A stretch of DNA of 64,000 bases from Gordonia pseudamarae (GCF_025273675.1 NZ_CP045809.1:4650001-4714000), one strand, 5' to 3'. Shown: positions 29,274 to 38,157, numbered from the stretch's first letter. Program-made: numbers and translations. Notes: a model not told the origin generated them from the letters alone.

Positions 29274-29600
29274 CCCCTGGCCCGCAGGGCCGGCGATCGG
29301 CGAGCCTGCGAGCGGGTGCCACCTACACCGTCCGGCGGGCCGTCGTGTTCTGGACTGACGAGTGAGCCGGGTGAGGAACGAGCCCGCGCGAACGAGGAGG
29401 GAAGAACACGACTCCGGGCCCGCAGGACTCGCGATCCGCGAGCCTGCGAGCGGGCGCAGATTACACCGTCCGGCGGGCCGTCGTGTTCTGGACTGACGAG
29501 TGAGCCGGGTGAGGAACGAGCCCGCGCGAACGAGGAGGGAAGAACACGACTCCGGGCCCGCAGGACTCGCGATCCGCGAGCCTGCGAGCGGGCGCAAATT
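29274..29600. repeat. Intergenic structured repeat, two 138-bp copies plus a partial copy
   Basis: Two almost identical units lie at 29325-29462 and 29463-29600; the end of a third copy precedes them at 29274-29324. Each unit contains the arms GTCGTGTTCT and AGAACACGAC about 55 bp apart, with GAGGAACGAGCCCGCGCG between them, and a second GC-rich hairpin (CTCGCGATCCGCGAG). Related units occur at 32686-32955 and 34046-34145. The array fills the space between two converging genes and touches the whiB4 stop codon. Confidence 0.9.
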
Positions 29601-29901
29601 ACACAGCCTGGCGGCGTTTTTGTGCTTCGAAGAATTCCGACCAGGAGGTGACTTCGGGGTGCTGGCGCAGGAGGGCGCGGCGCTGTCGTTCGGTCATCCC
29701 GCCCCAGACGCCGAATTCGACTCGGTTGTCGAGGGCGTCGGCGCCGCATTCGAGTTGCACCGGGCAGTGTCGGCAGATGGTGGCCGCTTTGCGCTGGGCA
29801 GCGCCGCGGACGAACAGTTCGTCGGGGTCGCCTCCGCGGCATCTGGCCTGGGAAACCCACAATTGCCGATCTTCTCCAATGAAAACCGCCGCTGTCGCCA
29901 T
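29599..29901 (-). CDS. whiB4: WhiB-family redox regulator, WhiB4-like
   Basis: A 100-residue protein like Rv3681c. The four Cys ligands of the [4Fe-4S] cluster are visible in ARCRGGD, TICRHCPVQLEC with the C-X2-C-X5-C spacing. The turn GVWGGMTERQRR and a basic C-terminal segment (RALLRQHPEVTSW) complete the family pattern. WhiB4 responds to oxygen or oxidative stress and affects the envelope and redox genes. The start ATG 29901 matches family length. It is divergent from ponA2, sharing a 250-bp control region with a CRP-like site. Confidence 0.95.
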   Translation of the reverse strand: MATAAVFIGEDRQLWVSQARCRGGDPDELFVRGAAQRKAATICRHCPVQLECGADALDNRVEFGVWGGMTERQRRALLRQHPEVTSWSEFFEAQKRRQAV

Positions 29902-30024
29902 CCGCCGACCCCTTCCTTCGCCCTGTCTCAGCGTCTGCGCAGTTCGATCGCGTCGTGATGCCGGGCGGGTAAGCCCTGGCGAAACCACAACCACAACGAG
30001 TACTGCACCACTCTGGAAATCGAA

Positions 30025-30040
30025 TGTTACGTGAGTCACA
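30025..30040. promoter_or_regulatory. CRP-like operator between whiB4 and ponA2
   Basis: TGTTACGTGAGTCACA matches TGTGA-N6-TCACA with one mismatch in the left half. It lies 124 bp before the whiB4 start and 114 bp before the longest ponA2 start, so either or both could be controlled. Confidence 0.5.
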
Positions 30041-30153
30041 TTCGATCCTTAATTTAGGGTTCCACGATTGCGTACGCAAGCCCTGGAGCCAACAAAAGTG
30101 GGACCACCGTCCAAACAGACGACAGTGGCGCTCCGACTGCCGGTGAGACGCAG

Positions 30154-32673
30154 GTGGCGGGTGGCTCGCTGGGCCCGGAAGTTTGGCGACATCACATAAT
30201 CGACACGTATCCTGTGGGCGTGTTGCTGCTGAAGAAGTTCTGGCCTCTGACCTGGGCGTGCCTGCTCGCAGGAGTCCTGGTCGCCGGATTGCTCTACCCC
30301 GTCGCCAGCGGATTGGGGGTCCTCTCGAATCGGGCTGTGGCGGCTGTGGAGAACGTGTCGTCGGAGTTGGTGGACGGCACGATGCCCGAGGTCACGACGA
30401 TGACGGATGCCAACGGCAGGCCGATCGCCGTCCTCTACGACCAGTACCGCACCCAGGTCGGGTACAACGACATCTCGCCGAACATGATCCGCGCGATCAT
30501 CTCCGTCGAGGACCGCCGGTTCCTGGAGCACGACGGGGTGGACTGGAAGGGCACTATCCGCGCCGCGCTGAAGAACTCGTCGTCGGGCGAGGTTCAGCAG
30601 GGCGCCTCGACGCTCGATCAGCAGTACATCAAGAACTATCAGCTGCTCGTCCTGGCACGGACAGAAGCCGAACGCGAGGCGGCGGTGGAGACCACCCCGG
30701 CACGCAAGCTCCGCGAGGTACGGATGGCGTTGACGATGGAGCAGACGCTCCGCGACCAGGCCAAACGGGAAAAGGGTCTGAGCGATGCCGCCGCCAAGCA
30801 GGAGGCCAAGAAGCAGATCGTCACCCGCTATCTGAACGTGGTTCCGTTCGGCAACAACGCCTATGGCATCGAGGCCGCCGCGCAGACGTACTTCGGCAAG
30901 AAGGCCAAGGATCTGACGTTGGCCGAGTCGGCGATGCTCGCCGGCATCGTCCAGTCGAGTGAGGCACTGAACCCGTACTCCAACGCCGAGGGCGCCAAGG
31001 AACGCCGCAACACGGTGCTCGACACGATGCTCACCAATTTCCCCGACATGCGCGCGGAGATCGAGCAGGCGCAGGCCGAACCGCTGGGGGTTCTCCCTAA
31101 GCCGCGTACCCCGCAGCAGGGGTGTATCTCTGCGGGCAGCGATGGCTTCTTCTGCGACTACGCCTTGCAGTTCCTCGCCGAGAACGGACTCTCCCGCAAC
31201 ACGGTGTTGCGCGGTGGCTACATCATCCGCACCACCCTCGACCCACAGGTGCAGCAGCTCACCACCCGCGCGGCACAGTCCCAGGCGAGCCCGAGCGCCG
31301 AAGGCGTCGCCGACGTGATGAACGTGATCCGCCCCGGTAAGAAGTCACACGATGTGCTGGCGATGGCGTCGAGCCGTTTCTACGGTCTCGACAGCAATGC
31401 CGAGCACACGGTGCAGCCACAGCCCTTTTCGATGGTCGGTGACGGTGCCGGTTCGATCTTCAAGATCTTCACGGTCGCCGCGGCGATGGAGAAGGGGCTC
31501 GGTGCGAGCGCACAGATCTCGGTGCCCGCGTCGATCGCGGTGGAGGGCATGGGTTCGTCCGACGGCGCCAACGGCTGCCCCGCGGGCATGTACTGCGTTC
31601 GCAACGACGGCAGGTATCCGGCGACGATGTCGATCACGCAGGCGCTCGCGATGTCGCCGAACACCGCGTTCGTGAATCTGCTACAGCAGGTGGGTGTGAA
31701 GCCGACCGTCGACATGGCGGTGCGCCTGGGCCTGCGGTCCTACAACAGTCCGGGCACGTCCGGGTACGGCGACAAGTCGATCGCCTCGTACGTCAAGGAC
31801 GGGAACCTGGGTTCGTTCACGCTCGGCCCGACCGCGGTCAACACACTGGAGTTGTCCAATGTCGCGGCCACTCTCGCCTCGGGTGGCGTGTGGTGTCCGC
31901 CCAATCCGATCGCCTCGATCAGCAGCATCAAACGCGACAAGTACGGCAACCCGATGCTCGACGCGAAGGGCAATCCGGCGCTGGTGCCGGTGCCGTTCAA
32001 TCCTCCCGGATGCGAGCAGGTCGTCGAGGAGGGACTGGCGAACACACTGGCGTTCGTGATGGGTCAGGATCACATCGGTGGTACGGCCGCCGGTGCGGCG
32101 AACAGCAGCGGCTGGACGTTGCCCATGTCGGGCAAGACGGGTACGACCGAGGCGCACCGCTCGTCGGCGTTCCTCGGTTTCACCAATCAGCTCGCGGGTG
32201 CGGCGTACGTGTACAACGACGGCCCGAACCCGTCGGGCATCTGCAGTAGCCCGCTGCGGCAGTGCTACGACGGCGACCTGTACGGCGGCATGGAACCGGC
32301 CCGCACGTGGTTCCAGGCGATCGGGCCGATCGCGACCAAGTTCGGCCCGGTGCGTCTGGCCAGGCCGGACCCCCAGTTCATGGCCGGTAACGACAAGGGC
32401 CGGGTGCCTCAGGTGGCGGGGCTGCCGGCGAGTTCGGCCAAGTCGCGTCTGCAGGCGGCCGGGTTCAAGGTGGTCGAGGTGGAGGTCGACAGTCCGCGTC
32501 CGCAGGGCACGGTGGTGACGACCACCCCGTCGGGTTCGGCGATGCCGGGCAGCACGATCACCATGTCGGTGTCCAACGGGCGTCAGCGCGCGAGCCGTAG
32601 CCGTCCACCCACCAGCACCATGGTCGACGTCCCCGGCATCGGCCCGGTGGAGGTCGAACTCCCCGGAGGTTGA
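30154..32673 (+). CDS. ponA2: Bifunctional class A penicillin-binding protein PonA2
   Basis: An 839-residue protein like Rv3682. One transmembrane helix near the N-terminus (WACLLAGVLVAGLLYP) is followed by the glycosyltransferase domain (SVEDRRFLEHDGVDWKG; STLDQQYIKNYQLL). The transpeptidase domain has SxxK (AGSIFKIFT), SxN (MSPNTAF) and KTG (SGKTGTTE). A single PASTA domain (VPQVAGLPASSAKSRLQAA) closes the protein. It polymerises and cross-links peptidoglycan. The longest start is GTG 30154; GTG 30220 would put the helix at the N-terminus, as in homologues, and may be the real start. Structured repeats follow the stop. Confidence 0.95.
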   Translation: MAGGSLGPEVWRHHIIDTYPVGVLLLKKFWPLTWACLLAGVLVAGLLYPVASGLGVLSNRAVAAVENVSSELVDGTMPEVTTMTDANGRPIAVLYDQYRTQVGYNDISPNMIRAIISVEDRRFLEHDGVDWKGTIRAALKNSSSGEVQQGASTLDQQYIKNYQLLVLARTEAEREAAVETTPARKLREVRMALTMEQTLRDQAKREKGLSDAAAKQEAKKQIVTRYLNVVPFGNNAYGIEAAAQTYFGKKAKDLTLAESAMLAGIVQSSEALNPYSNAEGAKERRNTVLDTMLTNFPDMRAEIEQAQAEPLGVLPKPRTPQQGCISAGSDGFFCDYALQFLAENGLSRNTVLRGGYIIRTTLDPQVQQLTTRAAQSQASPSAEGVADVMNVIRPGKKSHDVLAMASSRFYGLDSNAEHTVQPQPFSMVGDGAGSIFKIFTVAAAMEKGLGASAQISVPASIAVEGMGSSDGANGCPAGMYCVRNDGRYPATMSITQALAMSPNTAFVNLLQQVGVKPTVDMAVRLGLRSYNSPGTSGYGDKSIASYVKDGNLGSFTLGPTAVNTLELSNVAATLASGGVWCPPNPIASISSIKRDKYGNPMLDAKGNPALVPVPFNPPGCEQVVEEGLANTLAFVMGQDHIGGTAAGAANSSGWTLPMSGKTGTTEAHRSSAFLGFTNQLAGAAYVYNDGPNPSGICSSPLRQCYDGDLYGGMEPARTWFQAIGPIATKFGPVRLARPDPQFMAGNDKGRVPQVAGLPASSAKSRLQAAGFKVVEVEVDSPRPQGTVVTTTPSGSAMPGSTITMSVSNGRQRASRSRPPTSTMVDVPGIGPVEVELPGG

Positions 32674-32685
32674 TCCGCAGTATCG

Positions 32686-32955
32686 CGGGCTGTCGTTGTC
32701 TGGACTGAGGAATGAGCCGGGCGACGAAGGAGCCCGCGCGAATGACGAGGGAAGACGACGACTTGTGGCCCGCAGGACCCGCGATCCGCGAGCTTGCGAG
32801 CGGGCGCCATAGTGCGGTCCGGCGGGCTGTCGTTGTCTGGACTGAGGAATGAGCCGGGCGACGAAGGAGCCCGCGCGAATGACGAGGGAAGACGACGACT
32901 TGTGGCCCGCAGGACCCGCGATCCGCGAGCTTGCGAGCGGGCGCCATATTGCGGA
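32686..32955. repeat. Intergenic structured repeat, two 137-bp copies
   Basis: Two near-identical tandem units start at 32686 and 32823. They share the layout of the units at 29.3 kb: GTCGTTGTCTGG, then GAGCCGGGCGACGAAGGAGC, a GAAGACGACGAC arm and GATCCGCGAGCTTGCGAG. They fill the gap between ponA2 and the phosphoesterase gene, both on the plus strand, and end just before the latter's ribosome-binding region. Confidence 0.9.
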
Positions 32956-32968
32956 GTAGTCTGTGACG

Positions 32969-33967
32969 ATGGTTGCCTTTGACACAAACTTTCGGGTGCC
33001 GGTCTCCGGCGAGGCCGCTGTGCGCGCAGTTGCCGGGTTGGCGGGGCTTGCGGCCGGTGGGTTGTTCTATTCGACGGTGATCGAGCGCAATGCGTTCACG
33101 TTGCGGCATACGACGATGTCCGTGTTGGAGCCTGGTGCGACGCCGTTGCGGGTGTTGCATATCAGTGATCTGCATATGGTGCCGCGGCAGCGTCTGAAGC
33201 AGGCGTGGTTGTCGGAGTTGGATGCGCTGGAGCCTGATCTGGTGGTGAACACGGGCGACAATCTGTCGCATCCGGCGGCGGTGCCGGCGGTGGTGCAGTC
33301 GTTGGGCGGGTTGTTGTCGCGGCCGGGCTTGTTCGTGTTCGGGTCGAATGATTATTTCGGCCCGAAGCCGAAGAATCCGTTCAAGTATTTCAAGAAGAAC
33401 CACAAGCGCACCCATGGTGATCCGTTGCCGTGGCAGGATTTGCGGGCGGCGTTCGTGGAACGCGGCTGGTTGGATGCGACGCACACGATCCGTGAGCTTG
33501 AGGTGAGCGGGGTGCGGATCGCGGCGGCGGGTGTCGACGATCCGCATATCGAGCGGGACCGCTATGAGACCGTGGCCGGGCGACCGAATCCGTTGGCGCA
33601 TCTGCGGTTGGGGTTGACGCATTCGCCGGAGCCGCGGGTGTTGGACAGTTTCGCCGCCGATGGTTACGACCTGGTGTTGGCGGGTCATACGCATGGCGGT
33701 CAGTTGTGTTTGCCGTTCTATGGCGCTCTGGTTACCAATTGCCATATTGACCGGTCGCGGGTGAAGGGTCCGTCGAATTGGGGTTCGACGATGAAGTTGC
33801 ATGTGAGTGCTGGTATCGGTACGTCGCCGTATGCCCCGGCCCGTTTCTGTTGCCGCCCTGAGGCGAGTTTGTTGACGTTGACCCCGGTGTCGCATGGCGA
33901 TGCCGATTTCGATGAGGCCTACTCACTCCCTCCCGCCACGGTAGGCAAGGAGCCCATCAAACGCTGA
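32969..33967 (+). CDS. Metallophosphoesterase, membrane-linked (Rv3683-like)
   Basis: A 332-residue protein like Rv3683. A weakly hydrophobic N-terminus (AVAGLAGLAAGGLFYS) may anchor it. The calcineurin-like phosphoesterase motifs are visible in order: ISDLHM, NTGDNLSH, FGSNDYFG (the usual GNHD replaced by GSND), GLTHSPEP and LAGHTHGGQL. It hydrolyses a phosphoester, possibly of a lipid or undecaprenyl-type substrate; this is inference. I chose ATG 32969; a GTG 6 bp upstream is possible. Codon use is slightly less GC-rich at third positions (many TTG, GGT) than in neighbours. Confidence 0.9.
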   Translation: MVAFDTNFRVPVSGEAAVRAVAGLAGLAAGGLFYSTVIERNAFTLRHTTMSVLEPGATPLRVLHISDLHMVPRQRLKQAWLSELDALEPDLVVNTGDNLSHPAAVPAVVQSLGGLLSRPGLFVFGSNDYFGPKPKNPFKYFKKNHKRTHGDPLPWQDLRAAFVERGWLDATHTIRELEVSGVRIAAAGVDDPHIERDRYETVAGRPNPLAHLRLGLTHSPEPRVLDSFAADGYDLVLAGHTHGGQLCLPFYGALVTNCHIDRSRVKGPSNWGSTMKLHVSAGIGTSPYAPARFCCRPEASLLTLTPVSHGDADFDEAYSLPPATVGKEPIKR

Positions 33968-34045
33968 ATCATGCGGCGGGCCTCGGCTCACGTCAGCGTC
34001 AGGCCGATGCCGGGGCGACAACGTGTTTGGTCGCCCAGTCGGGTT

Positions 34046-34145
34046 GGTTTTCTTGCCCCGACCCCGTTCTGGAGCGACGACACGCGAGCGAGGAACGAGC
34101 CCCGCGTGTCGGAGTGAAGAACGGGGAACAAGGGGCAAGAAAACC
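34046..34145. repeat. Intergenic structured repeat, single copy with three nested arms
   Basis: Three perfect nested inverted repeats are visible: GGTTTTCTTGCCCC (34046-34059) with its partner at 34132-34145; CCCCGTTCT (34062-34070) with AGAACGGGG (34118-34126); CGACACGCG (34078-34086) with CGCGTGTCG (34103-34111). The core GAGCGAGGAACGAGCCCCGC resembles the core of the units at 29.3 and 32.7 kb. It lies between two converging genes. Confidence 0.9.
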
Positions 34146-34157
34146 AGGCCCGCCGCA

Positions 34158-35159
34158 TTATCTCGACGTGGCTGTTTCGGCTCTGCGGATGATCACTTCC
34201 ATTGTCGACCAGGTCTGCACCGGGACCGGTCCGCCTTCTTCCTGGACGGTTCCGTGGACCCATTTGATGCCGAGGGATGCGGCTTGGGCGGCCGCGTTGT
34301 GGGTGGTGGTGAAGTCGAAGGTGCGTCCGCCGAAGGTGAGACGCGCTGAGACGGGCTGTGATTCGCCGTTCTCGCGGTCTTCCCAGAGGACTTTCGATTC
34401 GACGTCGTCGTTGGTGGCGATGATGGGGTCGAATCCTTGGCGGTGCCAGGTGGCGGTCGCGTAGCCGCCGGCGCCGAGCATGGCGTTGCCGGTTTCCCAG
34501 GTGCCGTCCTCGTGGATGGCGCCCCACACGAACCAGTAGTGCTCGAGTTGGGCGATCTTGGAGAGTTGGGCGCTGAGGCCGGGGATGCAGTACATGCGGT
34601 CGATACCGCCGTAGCCGCCGGTGATCGTGCTGCCGTTGACGGAGCCGGTGATCGAACAGCCGGTGCTGGTGTACCCGACGGGGTCGGGGTCGCCGGGAAC
34701 GTCGATGCGGGTGACGTTGCCGGGGAGGGGGGTGAGTTCGATGTCGACGACGTCTTCTTCCTGCCAGATGTATTTCGTCGGCGACAGGGAGATGTTCATG
34801 GGGTGCTTGACCATCATGTCGAAGTTGGCGGGCGTGATGCGGCGCCGTTCTCCGCGGCCGAGCCAGACGGCGGGGCCCCAGTAGAGGTCGTGCTCGCCGG
34901 GGATGCGGATGCCGCGGGGTTTTTCCCATATGTCGGTGGGGCATTCGTGGACGGTGAAGTCGTAGGCACAGCTCTGGGAGACGCTGCGGACGACTTCGTA
35001 GCGTTTGCCGTCTTCGGTGTCGACCATCGCCCAGAGGAACGACAGGTCGTTGTGCAGCCCGGGGAACTGCTTGTCGCCGGTGGAGTGGTCTTGGGTGGAT
35101 GCGTCCACCAGCGATACGTCGGCGATGATGTCGGCGTTTTCGACGTCGAACGAGGACAT
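34158..35159 (-). CDS. Uncharacterised protein, possibly lipocalin-like (AttH/DUF7064 type)
   Basis: A 333-residue protein without signal peptide or membrane helix that I do not recognise with certainty. It is rich in aromatic residues and beta-strand-like segments (HDLYWGPAVWLGRG; HYWFVWGAIHEDGTW), with two halves of similar character, which recalls the tandem lipocalin-like AttH/carotenoid-hydratase type folds. It is divergent from a TetR-type gene with a 93-bp AT-rich gap, so it is probably that regulator's target. It could be an enzyme for a hydrophobic substrate. A structured intergenic repeat follows its stop. Confidence 0.75.
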   Translation of the reverse strand: MSSFDVENADIIADVSLVDASTQDHSTGDKQFPGLHNDLSFLWAMVDTEDGKRYEVVRSVSQSCAYDFTVHECPTDIWEKPRGIRIPGEHDLYWGPAVWLGRGERRRITPANFDMMVKHPMNISLSPTKYIWQEEDVVDIELTPLPGNVTRIDVPGDPDPVGYTSTGCSITGSVNGSTITGGYGGIDRMYCIPGLSAQLSKIAQLEHYWFVWGAIHEDGTWETGNAMLGAGGYATATWHRQGFDPIIATNDDVESKVLWEDRENGESQPVSARLTFGGRTFDFTTTHNAAAQAASLGIKWVHGTVQEEGGPVPVQTWSTMEVIIRRAETATSR

Positions 35160-35188
35160 GGGTGCGTACCTTTCCTATCGATAATTTT

Positions 35189-35220
35189 ACACAGTGTCAG
35201 CTTTTTCCATACGGTGTGTC
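35189..35220. promoter_or_regulatory. Possible TetR operator in the divergent promoter region
   Basis: ACACAGTGT (35189-35197) is a perfect odd palindrome, and GGTGTGTC follows at 35213-35220. The stretch is AT-rich compared with its surroundings and lies between a TetR-type gene and the gene it faces away from. Confidence 0.4.
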
Positions 35221-35252
35221 AAGGGTGATGCTCTGCCGGTATCGTCGACCAC

Positions 35253-35993
35253 GTGAGTGAGCCCGCAACCACCCGCGCCGTCGGCGATCGTCGCGCGTCG
35301 AGCAAGGGCGACGCGCAACGGGCGCGCATCATCGACGCCCTGGTGGAACTCCTCCGAACCCATCCGATCTCCGAGGTGTCGGTCCAGGGGATCGCCAAGC
35401 AGGCGGGCATCACCCGGCCGACGTTCTACGTGTACTTCGAGTCCAAGTACACCGTTCTGGCCGCCGCCGTCGATGACGTGTGGAAGCAGTTCGCGATCAC
35501 CAAATCCCCGATGTCGGCGGTAGATCCGCGGCTTCCGCCGGCCGAGATGACGCGCCGGCTCACCGGCAACGCGGTACGTGTGTGGGGCGCGCATCATCGA
35601 CTCATCGCGGCCGCCCTGGAGGCACGGTCGTCCGACGATCAGCTCGCCCGGCTGTGGGACGGGCTACTCGAACAGAACTGCGAGCAGATCCGCGGCGTCC
35701 TGGAACTCCTACGCGCGGCGGGTCGTATCCGGCCCGCCTCCGACGACCTGACCGCCCTCGTCGAGGCGTTGTTCGGGATGACGGTGTGGTCGCTGGTCAA
35801 CAGCACCTGGACCGACGAGGGTCCGGACGGCAACGATTCCGACAGCAACGATCCCGACAGCGACGATCCGGACCGGCGGCCGGCGGACACCGCCCGCGAA
35901 CACCTCATCGAGGTGATCTCGGCGATCTGGCTGGTATCGATCTGGGGGATATCGCCTGATTCGGACGCCCGACCGGGCGGCCGTATCGGCTGA
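35253..35993 (+). CDS. TetR-family transcriptional regulator
   Basis: A 246-residue protein. The N-terminal HTH is canonical (DALVELLRTHPISEVSVQ, then IAKQAGITRPTFYVYFESK). The C-terminal ligand-binding domain resembles the EthR-type helical fold (LTGNAVRVWGAHHRLIAAAL). A low-complexity acidic stretch with repeated DSND/DSDDPD units sits near residue 200. It starts at GTG 35253 and is divergent from the lipocalin-like gene, which it probably represses. Confidence 0.9.
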   Translation: MSEPATTRAVGDRRASSKGDAQRARIIDALVELLRTHPISEVSVQGIAKQAGITRPTFYVYFESKYTVLAAAVDDVWKQFAITKSPMSAVDPRLPPAEMTRRLTGNAVRVWGAHHRLIAAALEARSSDDQLARLWDGLLEQNCEQIRGVLELLRAAGRIRPASDDLTALVEALFGMTVWSLVNSTWTDEGPDGNDSDSNDPDSDDPDRRPADTAREHLIEVISAIWLVSIWGISPDSDARPGGRIG

Positions 35994-36051
35994 CCGCCGC
36001 CGGCCGATACGGCCCCGCACGACCTGCCCGGTCGTCGGTTATTGTTCTCTG

Positions 36052-36756
36052 ATGCCGCCACACTTCGGAGGTCTCCTGAGCGCGTCTCCGCTTACCCGGA
36101 TGTCCCCTGAGACCGCCCGTGCCCGCATCACCGATGTCAACGATGGCATCATGGCCGTGGCCGGGATGAGTTTGGGCCTGGCGGGTGCCGATGTCGAACG
36201 CACCACCACTTTCGCGGTCATCACGATCAGTGCGGTGGTGGGTGCGCTGTCGGTGCTGGGCGCCGAACTCGGCGAGGCCTTTGCTCAGCGTGAGGCCGAG
36301 ATCGCCACGGCCGCCGAAGAACAACGCCTGCTCGACCTCCAGCCCGAGGAGGAGATCGCCGAGCTCGTCGACTGGTTTGTGGCCAAAGGCGTTTCAGAAG
36401 AGACCTCCCGCCAGGTGGCCGTGGAGCTTTCGGAGGCCGATGCACTTTCCGCGCAGTTGGAGATCGAGTACGGCATCCGGGAGATGACCAGTTCCCGCGA
36501 CGCCTGGACCGACGGGATCTCGGCGGGGGTCGGCTTCTTGATCGGCGCGCTCGCCCCCGTCCTGATCGCCTATCTCCTGCCGATCGGGTGGCGTGAGGAA
36601 TGGACGATCGTCGCGGCCATCGTCTCACTGACGGTCACCTCGTTCGTCCTGGCGCGTTCGGGCAGATCCGATATCCGCAAGACCGTGGCCCGCTCGGTCA
36701 TCATGGGCGCGGGCACACTCGCGGTGTCCCATATTCTGGGCGACTGGCTGATCTGA
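36052..36756 (+). CDS. VIT1/CCC1-family transporter-like membrane protein
   Basis: A 234-residue protein of the VIT1/CCC1 iron/manganese transporter family. The N-terminal signature VNDGIMAVAGMSLGLAGA lies in the first helix. A cytoplasmic helical metal-binding-like domain rich in Glu follows (EEQRLLDLQPEEEIAELVDW), then three more hydrophobic helices. Members export Fe2+/Mn2+ from the cytosol. The ATG at 36052 is the first possible start; MSPETARAR, 16 codons later, is an alternative. Confidence 0.88.
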   Translation: MPPHFGGLLSASPLTRMSPETARARITDVNDGIMAVAGMSLGLAGADVERTTTFAVITISAVVGALSVLGAELGEAFAQREAEIATAAEEQRLLDLQPEEEIAELVDWFVAKGVSEETSRQVAVELSEADALSAQLEIEYGIREMTSSRDAWTDGISAGVGFLIGALAPVLIAYLLPIGWREEWTIVAAIVSLTVTSFVLARSGRSDIRKTVARSVIMGAGTLAVSHILGDWLI

Positions 36757-36882
36757 AGGCACTCCCAGAAGAAGTACACACAGAAGCAGTATCCACACAG
36801 AGGGCGTATCCGCAGGGGACCTGCTGTGGCGCGGCGACGGTCGTTGCCGCACGCCGACCGGGGCGCGCTACGGTGGATACCT

Positions 36883-37722
36883 ATGAGCCGCCCCACTCCG
36901 GCGCCATCGCGACATCGCCGCGAACCAGTGTTCCGAACATTGGAGATCATCGCCACCACTCTTGTCCGCGTGCAGGGGCTGGAGCTGCGCTACTCCGGGA
37001 TCGACAACATCCCCGGCCGCCGCTCCGATGGGGCGGTTCTGGCGATCAACCACACCGGTTACGTCGACTTCATTCCCGCCGCCCTCGGCGTGTACCGGGC
37101 CGGCCGGCGAACCCGATTCATGATCAAGTCCGAGGTCATGTCGATCGGCATCATGCGTTTTCTGGTCAACCGCACCGGCACGGTCGCCGTCGACAGGTCG
37201 GCGGGCGCGCAGGCGTACCGGGCGGCGGTCGACAGTTTGCGGTCCGGCGAGGTGGTGGCCGTGTATCCGGAGGCGACGATCAGCCGCAGCTTCGAGTTGA
37301 AGGATTTCAAGACCGGCGCGGTGCGGATGGCCGCCGAGTCCGGCGTGCCGATCGTCCCGGTGATCGTGTGGGGTGCGCAGCGCCAGTGGACCAAAGGCGG
37401 CATCCGCCGTATGGGCCGGTCGAAGATTCCGGTGTCGGTCACGTTCGGCCCGCCGATCACCGTCGCCGGCGACGCGGACGCCGCCGCCGAGACCGCGCGG
37501 CTACGTGAGGTGATGTACCGCATGCTGCTCGACGCCCAGGAGGGCTACGGCCCGCACCCGGCCGGCGAGCTCTGGGTTCCGGCGCGACTGGGCGGTTCGG
37601 CGCCCACCCGTGCGGAAGCCGCCGAACTGGAGGAGGCGGAGGCCCGCCGCCGCGCCGAGGCGAAGGCGCAGAAGGCGGCCCGCCCCGCGCGCCCGTGGTG
37701 GCGCCATAAACTGGGCCGGTGA
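36883..37722 (+). CDS. 1-acylglycerol-3-phosphate acyltransferase (PlsC family)
   Basis: A 279-residue acyltransferase. The catalytic HX4D motif is NHTGYVD, followed by the glycerol-phosphate-binding block around GTVAVDRSAG and the EGT-like block YPEATIS, then VPVIVWGAQRQWTK. It transfers an acyl chain in phospholipid synthesis or modifies an envelope lipid. The C-terminal 40 residues are Ala/Glu/Arg-rich and probably disordered. I chose ATG 36883; the frame is open to 36826. Confidence 0.92.
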   Translation: MSRPTPAPSRHRREPVFRTLEIIATTLVRVQGLELRYSGIDNIPGRRSDGAVLAINHTGYVDFIPAALGVYRAGRRTRFMIKSEVMSIGIMRFLVNRTGTVAVDRSAGAQAYRAAVDSLRSGEVVAVYPEATISRSFELKDFKTGAVRMAAESGVPIVPVIVWGAQRQWTKGGIRRMGRSKIPVSVTFGPPITVAGDADAAAETARLREVMYRMLLDAQEGYGPHPAGELWVPARLGGSAPTRAEAAELEEAEARRRAEAKAQKAARPARPWWRHKLGR

Positions 37723-37737
37723 CCACCCCGGAGCTCA

Positions 37738-38157
37738 TCCCGAGGTGATGCGCTGGTTCACCCCGGTCCACACCAGACCGTTGTCGAGGTCGGCCCGGTT
37801 GGTGTGCCAGGCGTCGCGAATAACGTTCTGCGCCATCGCCCACGGATATTCGTCGGCGGCCCGGGGCATGAGCGCCGCGCCCCGTCACGGGTAGCCGGAC
37901 TGCATGTCCAGGAACGGTCTGTCGGGTCGTTCGCCCGTGCACACGGGCGTCACGACGGTGTGCTCGTCGCCGTTGAAGCGCAGGAGACCCGGGCGACGAA
38001 TCGTGCCGTAATATCCGATCTCATCGTCCACGACAGGTTGAAATAGCGGACGCAGAACGCGAAGTTCGGTACACCGCTGAGCATCGCACCCCGGAAGGCC
38101 ACCGTGCCGGGCGCGGTGACCGGTTCGCCGTCAAGGGTCAGGTCCACTTCACCTGGG
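37738..38157 (-). pseudogene. Baeyer-Villiger monooxygenase (EthA-like), C-terminal remnant
   Basis: Reading leftward from about 38157 three pieces of one EthA-like C-terminus can be traced in different frames. The first is TVAFRGAMLSGVPNFAFCV up to SWTMRSD (compare GYTNASWTLKADL in EthA). The second contains HTVVTP, then ERPDRPFLDMQSGYP and a stop near 37893. The third, from an ATG at 37872, begins PRAADEYPWAMAQNVIRD and ends at a stop at 37738. The flavin- and NADP-binding N-terminal 350-400 residues are absent; in their place lies the phage protease remnant. The gene is dead. Confidence 0.75.

Noticed and set aside
29316..29651. Small proteins translated from the repeat array at 29.3 kb
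   Set aside because: The translation simply repeats with the DNA unit, changes frame between related loci, and lacks start signals; the constraint visible is on pairing, not on codons.
31681..33895. Long minus-strand frames opposite ponA2 and the phosphoesterase gene
   Set aside because: Arg/His-rich shadow translations that also read through the structured repeats; no family features.
37738..37980. Direct repeat of the tRNA-Pro 3' end at the left edge of the phage-derived island
   Set aside because: I looked for GGTTCGAATCC-like and CACCCCG-like matches and saw none; the left edge is an illegitimate junction.
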